DNA of 35,111 nt from Fibrobacter sp. (lineage in GTDB: Bacteria > Fibrobacterota > Fibrobacteria > Fibrobacterales > Fibrobacteraceae). Location: NCBI GenBank assembly GCA_024398955.1, contig JAKSIG010000029.1, positions 1 through 35,111 on the forward strand, read 5' to 3'. The position numbers and the translations under genes were made by a program. Positions 22,699 to 31,549 of the stretch are shown in pieces. The notes beneath the pieces are model-generated. The model was not told the DNA's origin and made no database searches. It saw nothing but the letters and a program-made list of their open reading frames with translations. Each line of letters opens with the position of its first letter. The first letter of the stretch is position 1.

Positions 22699-25600
22699 AT
22701 GAAAATGGATTGTGTGAAGCGGGTTGCCTTATCCGCAATGGTGTTTGGACTGGCAGGGGCGGTCACGTCTCAGGCTCAGCGTCCTTCTACTCCCATGGTA
22801 CAGCCTGAGGATAATCAGCGTAGCTTGGATATTGTGATTCGAGATTTCCCTGTAACCCATCCTGACTTTGAAAACTTCCAGGAAGAAGCTTTCTACAGCT
22901 TTGCTATTGAACCTATTAAGATGCCGACGAAACAATCTGCCAATACATGGGCCGGTTTTGAACAACGTGAATCTGGGGTGGCAACCTGGTCCGGTTACGG
23001 TAGCAACAATGAATGGGTTACCCGTCGTGGAGACTGGAATAACTTTGGTTGCGCAAATGCAATGACTGAAGAAGTGCAGAAACCTGTGAAGGGCAAAGAA
23101 CTCCAACAGCAGGCTTTGCTTGAACAAATGAGATTGGGACTCGGTGTTGCAATTGGTGAACATGGTTATCCTATGTCTTACACAAGTGGCAATGGTCTGT
23201 TTTCTTCCACTGTGCCCGACTATATTTCTCAGAAAACTGAGTTTACCGAGGCTGTTGCAGTTGGCGGAACTCCTGCCTTTGCATGGTATGGCGAATTTTC
23301 AGAGTGTACTGGAACCGCCAATGTCCTTGGTCTGCCTCGTATGCGCGGCTTGACTGCTGAATTATGTAATCCCGCTACTGGTGATGCTTGGACTGGTGAC
23401 AGAAGAAAGTGTGCGGCTGGATCGGCATGTGGAATGCAGGAATGGGCTCAGATTGTTTATGTGACTCCGGGTATGGTGGAACAGAGACTCGTCTTTGACT
23501 CAACTTTGATTGGTTCTCAGGATTATGTGTACGAACCGAAGATTGTGAAGCATCGTTCCGCTTGCGATAACTTCAAGTTTGAAGAATGGTTTGAGGATAA
23601 GGTTGGTGTCAACAAGAGTACCAATGCTCAGTTGATTTTGAACGAAGACCCTCTGGCTCCGGGAATGTTTGAAATTGATAGAAATTGGAACAATGGTGGC
23701 TATTTCCCCATGGATAAAATTGAGGATGGTACACATCATTGGCTGGGCTTTGCAGATGGCTTTAGTGAAGAAAACAGCTATGGAGCTCAGTCTCTGTCTA
23801 TTTTCTGCCCGCCTTATGAATATCGAGGTAGTCTTGACCAGACTGACTTCATGGGGCAGAAAACCAATTTGTTGTGTGAAGATTGGTTGAGACAGGGTGG
23901 TCCCAGAAACGAAACTGCTGCTGCAAAGGCCGCCATCCCGACTGATCCTGCGTTTGCTCCGGGCAACAAGGATACTTTGGCACCTTTGGATGTTTACAAC
24001 GTTCAGCATGGCATCCCAACTGCTGTACCTAATACGATTCGCCAATCCAAGCTGGGACTTCGTCACCTTCGTAACTATGGCTTCACCATGGCTGGTTACG
24101 CAAAGTTCAAGTACAAGCTGGGTAAGGGCGAAGTCTTTGAATTTACCGGTGACGATGATATGTGGATTTACGTTGACGGTGTGCTGGTGGTGGACCTTGG
24201 TGGTACTCATTTGGCTGCTGCTGGTAAGGTTGAAATGGATTACCTGGCTGCTTATTCTCATGGTTGCCATCAGGGTGACCCGCTGCTGGACTCCTGCGCT
24301 ACCAAGATTGACCCGGCAACTGGTGTTTGGCTGGATTCCTCCTGGCATTACCTCCATTTCTTCTATGCTGACCGCCAGACCGATGGTTCTAACCTCCGTA
24401 TCCGTAGCTCACTGTCTGAAATTGCACCTTCTCGTTTTGGTATGCCTTCTGTGGGTACAGCCTCTGTTAAGGTGGACTCCAATGGCGTGGCTACTACCAA
24501 TATGTTCTTGAACACTGCTTTGAGCCCTGCAACTTTGAACAGTATTCGAGATAATTCGGCTGCAATTGAAGCAGCTGTGGCTGCAGCTGGTGAAAGTGGT
24601 GTTGTTTCTCCTCTTCCGGCAAACCCGGCTATGCTGGTCTATCGTGAAGAAACTGTCTATAATGCTGATGGTACTCCTATGATTGATCCGGCTACTGGAA
24701 AGGCTGTTACAAAGCCGGTTGTGTATGGTTACTACGTAACTTCGATCAGCGATCCTGTGAACCAGGGTGCTGCTGGTCAGATGTACAAGATTGAAGGCGT
24801 TTTGATTGGACCGGATGGCGCCATTTCTGAAGCTGGTATTCTTGGTGGTGACGGTCTTACCTTTAACTTCACTGAACGTAAGCATGATGATGAAGGTTAC
24901 AAGGAAGATGTGCAGAAGTGCCAGGCTATCCCTGATGCAGCACAGTCTGCCCTTTGCTTGAATTTGATTGAACAGGCTGAAGTGTGGAATAAGCTGCAGA
25001 CGTTCCCCATCAAGTCTGCTTCAGACAAGGCTGTAGTTGGCCTTCCGGAAACTCCCAAGAGCTGGGCTATTGTCGACTTTAAGGCTAACACCAAGCCCTC
25101 TGTCCTTGCTCAGGATACTGTGATTGTTCGTCCGGACTTTAGCGAAAAGGCTAAGCAGCTGTCTGACGCGGCTAAGGGTGGTGAACTTGACCTGAACATG
25201 ACTGCAGACTTGCTACTGACGTCTTTGCCCAAGGGTTCTGGTGCCAATGGCCAGCCTTTGAGCCCCACCGATGAAGAAGCTAAGCTTTATGGTTCTACTG
25301 GTGCCGATGGTAGCGTGAACGCCTATACTAAGAACTATGTTGGTGGTGCTACTGGTGGTGCTGGCAAGCCTGGTAACTGTTTCAGCTCCAATGGTGTTGA
25401 AAGTTGCGCATCCTGGTCCTTTGCAATCTCCGGTCCTACTCGCATTAACGTTCGCGTATTCGACCACATGGGCCATTTCGTGAGCCAGTATCAGCAGAAC
25501 ATTGATGAAAAGATGCTGCAAAGCGCCTTGGGCGACGCTACTGATAGCCCTGCAAACTGCGTAGATAAGACTACTGGTGAACAGTATAAGCTGTATGGTG

Positions 25601-25815
25601 AAACCGGTGCTCTGTTGGCTACTGTCAAGATGTACCCTGTTTCTCAGAATGGTCGCATGCTGGCTACTGGCCCGTACATCTATCAGGTGACTGTTGTAAC
25701 AGAAGAATACAAGCATTGCTTGCTGACTGGTGGTGCACCTCAGATCAACAAGGTGAAGTATTCTCGTACTACCGAAACCTACCGCCGTGGCTATCGCAGA
25801 GGTAAGTCTAAGTAA
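22699..25815 (+). CDS. Large secreted fibro-slime domain protein
   Basis: About 1038 residues from the ATG at 22699, chosen over a TTG three codons earlier because GGAG lies 10 nt upstream. Signal peptide MKMDCVKRVALSAMVFGLAGAVTSQAQ. After an N-terminal region with several Cys, the fibro-slime (TIGR02148, PA14-like) module spans about 330-580: GGYFPMDKIEDG.HHWLGFADG, FEFTGDDDMWIYVDGVLVVDLGGTH and LHFFYADRQTDGSNLRIRSSL. The C-terminal 150 residues are an Ig-like module (SWSFAISGPTRINVRVFDHMGHF...GPYIYQVTVV) and the protein ends in a basic tail, RRGYRRGKSK. A basic terminal domain is known on secreted Fibrobacter proteins. The domain is known from Fibrobacter and slime-mould surface proteins. 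Likely an adhesion or surface protein. Confidence 0.92.
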   Translation: MKMDCVKRVALSAMVFGLAGAVTSQAQRPSTPMVQPEDNQRSLDIVIRDFPVTHPDFENFQEEAFYSFAIEPIKMPTKQSANTWAGFEQRESGVATWSGYGSNNEWVTRRGDWNNFGCANAMTEEVQKPVKGKELQQQALLEQMRLGLGVAIGEHGYPMSYTSGNGLFSSTVPDYISQKTEFTEAVAVGGTPAFAWYGEFSECTGTANVLGLPRMRGLTAELCNPATGDAWTGDRRKCAAGSACGMQEWAQIVYVTPGMVEQRLVFDSTLIGSQDYVYEPKIVKHRSACDNFKFEEWFEDKVGVNKSTNAQLILNEDPLAPGMFEIDRNWNNGGYFPMDKIEDGTHHWLGFADGFSEENSYGAQSLSIFCPPYEYRGSLDQTDFMGQKTNLLCEDWLRQGGPRNETAAAKAAIPTDPAFAPGNKDTLAPLDVYNVQHGIPTAVPNTIRQSKLGLRHLRNYGFTMAGYAKFKYKLGKGEVFEFTGDDDMWIYVDGVLVVDLGGTHLAAAGKVEMDYLAAYSHGCHQGDPLLDSCATKIDPATGVWLDSSWHYLHFFYADRQTDGSNLRIRSSLSEIAPSRFGMPSVGTASVKVDSNGVATTNMFLNTALSPATLNSIRDNSAAIEAAVAAAGESGVVSPLPANPAMLVYREETVYNADGTPMIDPATGKAVTKPVVYGYYVTSISDPVNQGAAGQMYKIEGVLIGPDGAISEAGILGGDGLTFNFTERKHDDEGYKEDVQKCQAIPDAAQSALCLNLIEQAEVWNKLQTFPIKSASDKAVVGLPETPKSWAIVDFKANTKPSVLAQDTVIVRPDFSEKAKQLSDAAKGGELDLNMTADLLLTSLPKGSGANGQPLSPTDEEAKLYGSTGADGSVNAYTKNYVGGATGGAGKPGNCFSSNGVESCASWSFAISGPTRINVRVFDHMGHFVSQYQQNIDEKMLQSALGDATDSPANCVDKTTGEQYKLYGETGALLATVKMYPVSQNGRMLATGPYIYQVTVVTEEYKHCLLTGGAPQINKVKYSRTTETYRRGYRRGKSK

Positions 25816-25832
25816 GGTTTAGATGACTTTAG

Positions 25833-25864
25833 AAAAGGTCTCCAGAGAAATCTGGAGACCTTTT
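25833..25864 (+). terminator. Strong bidirectional terminator after the fibro-slime gene
   Basis: Perfect 14-bp stem (AAAAGGTCTCCAGA / TCTGGAGACCTTTT) closed by a GAAA tetraloop, followed by more Ts. It can serve the convergent methylthiotransferase gene (stop at 25923) as well. Confidence 0.92.
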
Positions 25865-25922
25865 TTGCTGTTTAGAAAATAACAGATTTTTTAGGGTTAC
25901 CGCAACTGCAATAGGTGAGACG

Positions 25923-27236
25923 CTATTTTGTAGGAATACCGATAAGGGCGAAGGCTTCTGCAGCGCTAATGTCAACCTTAATCCGGGTGCCGGGGCGTGT
26001 TTCTTGGGAGGAGCTTGTGGCTATGGCTACGGGGCGGTAAGCGTCGTTGCGGGCGATTACAGTGCCCTTGCGGTAACCCGTCTTTTCTACTGTGACGCGT
26101 TCTGTTTGTCCAATCCAGCGGGCGTTGTTTTCGGAGGCAATCGCCTGGAATGCTACAGCAAGTTCTGCGGATCGTTGATGCTTGACTGCATCAGAAACAA
26201 TGTTTGGCATGTGGGCGGCGGGTGTTCCCGGGCGGCTTACGAAACGGGTGATGTTACAGACTGTCGGGCGGGTTTCTTGAAGGACGGCTAATGTATCGGC
26301 GAAATCTTGATCGGTTTCACCGGGGAATCCAACAATTAAATCTGTACTGAGGGTAAATAGGCTGAATCGCTTGTTGAATTCTGCGGCCAAGTCAATGTAG
26401 TCGCGGGCGGTGTGCTTGCGGTTCATTGCCTGCAGGATCTGTTCTGATCCGCTCTGTACCGGCAGGTGAACGAACTTGTAGACGCGATCTTCCTGGAAAC
26501 ATTCCAGAAGCGGCTCCAGATAGTTTTTGATGTGACGGGGATTGCCCATTCCGAGGCGGATGCGGTAATCGCCTGGAACCTTCACGAGAATTTGCTGAAC
26601 TAGTTCTGCAAGATTTTGCGCAGAATTGATGTTTCGGGAGGTGTCTGCAAAGTCGAATCCGTAGCAGCCGCAGTCCTGGCCTGTGAGCTGAAGTTCAACG
26701 CAACCGTCGGAAACAAGCTGCTGGGCCTGTTCAATAATGCTGGTTGCAGAATAGCTCTTAAGACGACCTTTTACCAGACGGGTAGAACAGTAGGCGCACG
26801 CATCTTGGCAACCTTCTTCGATATTGATGATTCCTACTAGGGGCGACTCACGAAGGACTGTCGCAGAATGTGCAGAAGGTATTTGAGAAGAAGAACGTTC
26901 CTTGCCTAGCTCGGTAAGGCTTGTAAAACGAACGTCCCTGAACATTTTGCGGACGTCTTCTTGCAGGTCCTTGGGGGCGCAACCTGTTATAAGAATTTTT
27001 GCTTCGGGCGCTGTTGCTTTCGCTTCTCGCAGAAGCTTTAGTGCGGTTGAATTGCCCTTGACCGTACACACGTTTAAAATAAAGACTGCGGGCTCTACTG
27101 CGCTTTTATCGGGAATTCCAAAAAAGACCTGGTATTCATCTTCAAAAAGACGGGCGATTTTTTCACCTTCTCCGAAGTTTGCGGCACAACCTTGGCTTAT
27201 GACAGCAAGCAACGGCTTATCGTTCAAATTTTTCAA
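25923..27236 (-). CDS. tRNA methylthiotransferase of the CDKAL1/archaeal type
   Basis: 437 residues. Radical-SAM methylthiotransferase expected to convert t6A37 to ms2t6A37 in tRNA. The N-terminal UPF0004 domain has three cluster cysteines (C17 in SQGCAANFGEGE, C57 in NVCTVKGN, C86 in ITGCAPKD), the radical-SAM motif is C143-x3-C147-x2-C150 (GCQDACAYC), and a TRAM-like end follows (ERVTVEKTG...). Several segments match CDKAL1 and archaeal enzymes rather than bacterial MtaB/MiaB: LTGQDCGCYGFD, RLGMGNPRHIKNYLEPL and RVYKFVHLPVQSGS. The start is TTG at 27236, with no ATG near, overlapping the SpoIID gene end by 20 nt. Confidence 0.9.
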   Translation of the reverse strand: MKNLNDKPLLAVISQGCAANFGEGEKIARLFEDEYQVFFGIPDKSAVEPAVFILNVCTVKGNSTALKLLREAKATAPEAKILITGCAPKDLQEDVRKMFRDVRFTSLTELGKERSSSQIPSAHSATVLRESPLVGIINIEEGCQDACAYCSTRLVKGRLKSYSATSIIEQAQQLVSDGCVELQLTGQDCGCYGFDFADTSRNINSAQNLAELVQQILVKVPGDYRIRLGMGNPRHIKNYLEPLLECFQEDRVYKFVHLPVQSGSEQILQAMNRKHTARDYIDLAAEFNKRFSLFTLSTDLIVGFPGETDQDFADTLAVLQETRPTVCNITRFVSRPGTPAAHMPNIVSDAVKHQRSAELAVAFQAIASENNARWIGQTERVTVEKTGYRKGTVIARNDAYRPVAIATSSSQETRPGTRIKVDISAAEAFALIGIPTK

Positions 27237-28620
27237 GAGTGATTCCCGGATAGTAATGGGTGAGAATTTCCTGGTAGGTTTGCCCAGCCTGGGCGCGAGC
27301 GCGAACGCCCATTTGGCACATGCCTACGCCGTGTCCAAAGCCAGTGCCGGTAACGATCCATTCTTTGCCCTCGTGCTTGACGCTAAAGAATGATGAAGGA
27401 AGAATTGTGTTTGCTTTCTTGAAAAGCCAACGGGTTCTATCAGTGGCAACTTCTATATTGCCTTTGTCTGTTTTTACAATCAGGGTGAGAATTCGTCCGC
27501 TTGTTAATTTGTCCTTAACGAAGATGTCCTTGATTGTCTTAAATTCTTTGGCCTGGTTGCTTGAAAATTTTGCCTTTGCCTCGTTGGCGTTTTTCTTGAT
27601 GAGGTCTACAATTTCCTTATCGCTAAAACGGCGTTCCCACTTCATGTAGCTGGATTCGTTACAGAATGGTGTGCCGTCGGCACGCAAGTCTGGTTTGCTC
27701 TGCAGATAGGGTAGGTTCTCGCGGTTCCAAGTGGCCAGGGTTTCGGTAATGCCGCCGCAGGTGGAATGGTAATAGGCGATAATGAATTCGCCATTGTACA
27801 TCATGGTGACGCCTGCTGTTGCTTGAACAGCGACATCTGTAAGAGGAGTGGCGCCTTCAAGACCTTTGTAGACTTGGTCCTTGGTGTCGGCGTATACGTC
27901 AAACCCCTGGGCTTCGCGGCTGTTGTAATGCTTATAGGCGTAGGTTCGTGCCGCAACAGCCTGAGCTTTTAAGGCTTCGATACGACCGCTATCGAGTTTT
28001 CCGATTTCGTAGGGAATGACGCCTCGAAGGTAATCTTCCACATCTACAGAATTGATGGCGTCTACTTTTCCATTTGAAACTTTAAAAAGTACAGAACCGG
28101 GATAGCAGGCTTTATTTAAGCTTTGCGGATCCAGGGCTATGGCCATGCAGGATCCATCTTCGTTGCTAAATTCTCGGGAATCCATTTCTATGGATTGTCC
28201 ATGCCCTGTTAACTTGATGTTCTTGCCGTTGGCGGTAACTTTAATGATGTCGCCTGCGTATTTGAGATAGACTTCTTTTACACCTGTAAAGACTCCAACC
28301 CGAAGGGGACGATTTAAGTCCAGAGGAACCTTGCGCTCCTCGATCTTGACGGAGGATTCCTGGTTGCTGGGAGGAATAGCGGGCGCTATGGCCACAAAGG
28401 CTGCGCTGGAACTTGCAACGGCCGATGCACTTGATGACGGAAGATCCGTGGTGGTGTTCGTTTCAATGGGCGTAAAGCGAATGATTTCCGCTTCTGCTAC
28501 ATCGTTTGGCAAGTCAAAGTCGTCGCTGATGCTGGATACAGAAACAGCCTGCGGTCCCGCATAAACGGAACTGAGCAGGCTGGTTGCAAACCAGAGGGAT
28601 GTTAACAGTCTGGCCAACAA
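27217..28620 (-). CDS. SpoIID/LytB-domain protein
   Basis: 467 residues with an N-terminal signal-like segment (LLTSLWFATSLLSSVYAG), a Ser/Ala-rich linker, then the SpoIID domain from about residue 105. Key segments: DVEDYLRGVIPYEIGKLDSGRIEALKAQAVAARTYAY (the Glu of PYE is the candidate lytic transglycosylase residue), YYHSTCGGITE and GTGFGHGVGMCQMGVRARAQAG near the C-terminus. SpoIID proteins cut glycan strands of denuded peptidoglycan; non-sporulating Gram-negatives use relatives in wall remodelling. Start TTG; the next codon is also TTG (28617) and is better spaced from GAGG. It lies 12 nt after def. Confidence 0.9.
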   Translation of the reverse strand: MLARLLTSLWFATSLLSSVYAGPQAVSVSSISDDFDLPNDVAEAEIIRFTPIETNTTTDLPSSSASAVASSSAAFVAIAPAIPPSNQESSVKIEERKVPLDLNRPLRVGVFTGVKEVYLKYAGDIIKVTANGKNIKLTGHGQSIEMDSREFSNEDGSCMAIALDPQSLNKACYPGSVLFKVSNGKVDAINSVDVEDYLRGVIPYEIGKLDSGRIEALKAQAVAARTYAYKHYNSREAQGFDVYADTKDQVYKGLEGATPLTDVAVQATAGVTMMYNGEFIIAYYHSTCGGITETLATWNRENLPYLQSKPDLRADGTPFCNESSYMKWERRFSDKEIVDLIKKNANEAKAKFSSNQAKEFKTIKDIFVKDKLTSGRILTLIVKTDKGNIEVATDRTRWLFKKANTILPSSFFSVKHEGKEWIVTGTGFGHGVGMCQMGVRARAQAGQTYQEILTHYYPGITLEKFER

Positions 28621-28632
28621 TCCCTCGGCGAG

Positions 28633-29175
28633 TTAGTGTTTACCCTTGAGCTTTGCCTGGGTGTCCTTTGCCATTTTCTTGAGCTTGGACTGAGTCAGGG
28701 CTCGATCTGCGGTAGAAATCTTATCTACGAACAAATCTCCACTCAGATGGTCGACCTCGTGCTGGATACAACGACCGAAAAGGCCGTCGCAGTTGTGGAT
28801 TTCCTGAGGTTCGCCGTTAATGTCAAAGAATCGAACGCAAACTTTGTCGGGGCGGACTACGTTACAGAAAACGTCGGGAACAGAAAGGCAGCCTTCATCG
28901 TAGTCTACCATCTGGGCATCTGGTTCGGCTTCCCATTCGGGATTGAACATGATGTAAGGGCGCGGTTCTTCTTCGTCGGGAATGGCGGTGTCGATAACCA
29001 CCAGACGAATGTTCAAGCCGACCTGAGGGGCGGCAAGGCCGCAGCCTGGAGCCTTGTACATGGTTTCGAGCATATCCTTGGCCAGCTGACGCAGTTCCGG
29101 AGTGATTTCGGTGATGGGGGTGCACTTCTTGCGGAGCACCGGATCGCCATAAGTTCTAATCGGGAGAAGAGCCAT
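28633..29175 (-). CDS. def: Peptide deformylase
   Basis: 180 residues. Removes the formyl group from the initiator Met of nascent proteins. The three metal-site motifs are present: GCGLAAPQVG (44-53), EGCLS with metal ligand C96, and QHEVDH with H139, E140 and H143. Start: ATG at 29175 with AGGGAA upstream. It lies 17 nt after yajC and 12 nt before the SpoIID gene, in one run. Confidence 0.97.
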   Translation of the reverse strand: MALLPIRTYGDPVLRKKCTPITEITPELRQLAKDMLETMYKAPGCGLAAPQVGLNIRLVVIDTAIPDEEEPRPYIMFNPEWEAEPDAQMVDYDEGCLSVPDVFCNVVRPDKVCVRFFDINGEPQEIHNCDGLFGRCIQHEVDHLSGDLFVDKISTADRALTQSKLKKMAKDTQAKLKGKH

Positions 29176-29192
29176 AATGTTCCCTTAGTCAA

Positions 29193-29576
29193 TTACTTCT
29201 TTTCTTCGTCTTTCTTTTCGACAGGCTTTGCTTCGGGTGCGTTGATAACGCGGATGATTGCAGCCTTTTCGAAGTCGATAAGAGTGGTGGAGCCGGTACG
29301 AACGGTTACGGTGGTAGAAGTTTCGTCGATGTTTGTGACGACGCCGATAATGCCTGCTGTAGTAATGATCTTGTCGCCCTTCTTAAGAGCCTTGCGCATT
29401 TCTTCCATCTGCTTCATTTCCTTGTTCTTGGGGCGGATGAAGAACAGCCACATGACCACAAAAAGAAGAATCAGGGGCAGGAAGCTGGCGATGCCACCCT
29501 GCTGCTGTTCTGCAGCGGTTTCTTGTGCGAAAGCGGCAACGGAGGCGAGAGTAACGAGAAGGGCAGAGATTTTCAT
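29193..29576 (-). CDS. yajC: Preprotein translocase subunit YajC
   Basis: 127 residues. One membrane helix (about 27-46, ASFLPLILLFVVMWLFFI) is followed by the family signature RPKNKEMKQMEEMRKALKKGDKIITTAGIIGVV and a charged tail ending KKDEEKK. There is an N-terminal extension that looks like a signal sequence (ALLVTLASVAAFAQE). YajC associates with SecDF at the inner membrane. Start: ATG at 29576 with AAAGG upstream; a TATCTTTG promoter box lies about 41 nt further up. Confidence 0.95.
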   Translation of the reverse strand: MKISALLVTLASVAAFAQETAAEQQQGGIASFLPLILLFVVMWLFFIRPKNKEMKQMEEMRKALKKGDKIITTAGIIGVVTNIDETSTTVTVRTGSTTLIDFEKAAIIRVINAPEAKPVEKKDEEKK

Positions 29577-29616
29577 TTGTTTTAACCTTTCTTTGAGGGT
29601 TGATTTTCTTCGTATG

Positions 29617-29624
29617 CAAAGATA
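29617..29624 (-). promoter_or_regulatory. -10 box TATCTTTG of the yajC-def-spoIID operon
   Basis: Minus-strand TATCTTTG (rc CAAAGATA) about 40 nt before the yajC ATG. The start of transcription would be near 29611. It lies just before the stop codon side of the upstream gene. Confidence 0.5.
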
Positions 29625-29629
29625 GTAAA

Positions 29630-30547
29630 CTAGGTAACTAGGTGTTTGTCTAGCAGGGGGAATATGCGGTTCAATTCCAACATGTCTAGAACTTTTTCAA
29701 AATCGCCATAGAAGGACTCTATGCTTTCTAAGGGTGCGTTGGGGTCCTGCGAGTCTGTAGAAGTCGACGGAATTAGGAGGTGACGCTGAATCAGTGGCTG
29801 CATCGTACGCAAGGTCAAGGTAACATGAAGATTTTTCTTCGCAACGGCCATGAGTTTCTCTGTATTAACCGTGAAGACGCCGTTCTTTAATGGCTCTCGG
29901 CTATCCTGCACGGCTCTCATGACTGCAGTAAGAATCATCTGGTCTGTCATTGAGAGAATGTTTGGAGAAATCTTCTTATGCAGGGCGCGGTAGCAGATTG
30001 TGTTGTACAGCAATCCTATGACTCGCGGACTTTCGACTCGAATTTCGTCGGATTGAATTTTTAGCACGTCAAGATTCTCAAGAGTCTGTAGCAGGTCAAG
30101 TGTTTCTTCGTCGCTGATATTGAACAACTGACGGACTTCGTTGCAGATTTCTTGCAGGGGAGATACATTGCCGCGACAACTTAACAGATAAAGTAACGAC
30201 GGAAGTGCCTTTACCTTGTTGCTTTTGCGAAGGTTTTCTTTAGCAACGTGGGTTCTTCCTGCAAGGAAGGTCAAAATAGATTTGAGCCAACCTGGTTCCT
30301 GAGCGAGAGTGTCCTGCAAATTCGCAGGATTTATCACTTGCAGTTCGCAGTCTGTAACTGCCTTTATGGTTTGTTTACTGGGAGTACCTTCTAGTAGACT
30401 GTAGACGCCAATGAGAGCCCCGGGGCCGAATTCCAGGGGCCTTGGGTTCTTGGAATTGATTCCTTCAAGTTCACCGCTCTTTACAATATAGAGGGTGTTG
30501 TTCGTATCGCCTTCCATGCATAAGTATTCGCCTTCATTGAGAATCAT
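29630..30547 (-). CDS. Cyclic-nucleotide-binding-fold protein (degenerate), second of a pair
   Basis: 305 residues. Residues 1-75 form a CNB domain: EGEYLCMEGDTNNTLYIVKSGELEGI, then FGPGALIGVYSLLEGTPSKQT (40-60) and IKAVTDCELQVIN. The phosphate-binding motif GE.ALL...PR(A/T)AT is replaced, without the conserved Glu and Arg, so cAMP binding is unlikely. The rest is helical with a part (LLQTLENLDVLKIQSDEIRVESP) like a winged helix. The start ATG overlaps the upstream stop by one base (TAATG), with GAGGAG upstream. A paralogue of the protein just before it. Confidence 0.82.
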   Translation of the reverse strand: MILNEGEYLCMEGDTNNTLYIVKSGELEGINSKNPRPLEFGPGALIGVYSLLEGTPSKQTIKAVTDCELQVINPANLQDTLAQEPGWLKSILTFLAGRTHVAKENLRKSNKVKALPSLLYLLSCRGNVSPLQEICNEVRQLFNISDEETLDLLQTLENLDVLKIQSDEIRVESPRVIGLLYNTICYRALHKKISPNILSMTDQMILTAVMRAVQDSREPLKNGVFTVNTEKLMAVAKKNLHVTLTLRTMQPLIQRHLLIPSTSTDSQDPNAPLESIESFYGDFEKVLDMLELNRIFPLLDKHLVT

Positions 30548-31524
30548 TACAATACTCCTCTAATGTTGGTTTCGTACCTTAAGGCCTTCAAGAAATACCG
30601 GATTGTTTTTAAATCGACATGAAATTGCTCATGGCCGGCGGACTTGAACCATCCCAGTTTTTGCAGTCGAATCCATTCAGTGACATCTGCGCTTTCGTCA
30701 TGCTTTTTGATGAAAGCTAGCCAGTTTGGGCTATCCTTCAGCTGATCTTCGCTTAAGGCTGAAAGAAGGACCATGACTTTTTTCTGGTAGAGACTGAGCT
30801 TGTACGGCTCGAAGGGTATGTTTGAGTCTGATGCTTCTTGATAGTCAACGAAGATATTTAGAAGTTCGTTGTCGACAATCTTGCAAAAAATCTTGTTGTC
30901 TTTTTTGGAAAGATCCACCAGGTTCCGACGGTACAGCCCCTTAAAGTCTAGCTGGATGGTGGCGATGTCAATCTTGGTAATCCAGGAAAATTCCTGGATC
31001 AGTTCGGCAAAATTGTACAGAATGGGTTCGTTACCTTTTTTTGCAGGTTTCTTGCTGAGAAAGAGGGCCAGACTTTTGACTGTATTTTCGACGCGGGTTT
31101 GAACTGCAGCCTGCTTCAGGTGGCGAGTCTTGCTGGATAGATTCTTGATGACCGCCAGCAGCCAAAGGGGGAGGCGCTTCAGTTCGGACTCCATGCATTC
31201 TTCGTTGACTAGGGTAATGTCGGAAGCCTTGGTCGCTACAATTTCGTACTTCAGGGGCTCACGCTCTAAAAGAGAGGCTACTCCTACGAGGTCTCCCGGA
31301 TGCATGGTAAATACAATGTCGTTTGGGCTGTCTTTTTCTCGTGCTACAAGTTCCCCGTCATTCAAGATGACGATGCTTCGCTCCTGTTCTTCTTCAGAAC
31401 TGTCGGGTGAATCCGCATTTTTTGTTATGGATTCTTTGGGCGCATAAACAACAAATCCCGCCTCCACGTGAGTACGGGTGGGCGGGATGATTTGCTGTCG
31501 GGAATCTCCTGACTTTGAATTCAT
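30547..31524 (-). CDS. Cyclic-nucleotide-binding-fold protein (degenerate), first of a pair
   Basis: 325 residues. N-terminal CNB-like domain (about 19-107): VEAGFVVYAPKES, an acidic insertion (PDSSEEEQERS), IVILNDGELVAREKDS and FTMHPGDLVGVASLLEREPLKYEIVATKASDITLVN. The cNMP phosphate-binding residues are not present. A helical region with KSLALFLSKK and a winged-helix-like segment (IATIQLDFKGLYRRNLVDLSKKDNKIFCKI) follow. It starts 25 nt after rplS on the same strand, so it may be expressed with the ribosomal-protein genes. Start: ATG with AGGCGG 8 nt upstream. Confidence 0.82.
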   Translation of the reverse strand: MNSKSGDSRQQIIPPTRTHVEAGFVVYAPKESITKNADSPDSSEEEQERSIVILNDGELVAREKDSPNDIVFTMHPGDLVGVASLLEREPLKYEIVATKASDITLVNEECMESELKRLPLWLLAVIKNLSSKTRHLKQAAVQTRVENTVKSLALFLSKKPAKKGNEPILYNFAELIQEFSWITKIDIATIQLDFKGLYRRNLVDLSKKDNKIFCKIVDNELLNIFVDYQEASDSNIPFEPYKLSLYQKKVMVLLSALSEDQLKDSPNWLAFIKKHDESADVTEWIRLQKLGWFKSAGHEQFHVDLKTIRYFLKALRYETNIRGVL

Positions 31525-31549
31525 GGAGAAAACCGCCTATGCGCAGCGA

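Noticed and set aside
23500..24357. Minus-strand ORF of 285 codons
   Set aside because: Mirror of the fibro-slime coding sequence; Ser/Thr/His-rich translation is typical of antisense reading.
28636..29625. Long plus-strand ORF of 329 codons
   Set aside because: It lies opposite def and yajC, both certain genes; its translation resembles no family and it has no ribosome site.
29630..31524. Functional Crp/Fnr regulators
   Set aside because: The cNMP-binding motif and Fnr cysteines are missing and the tails are not typical Crp-type helix-turn-helix domains.
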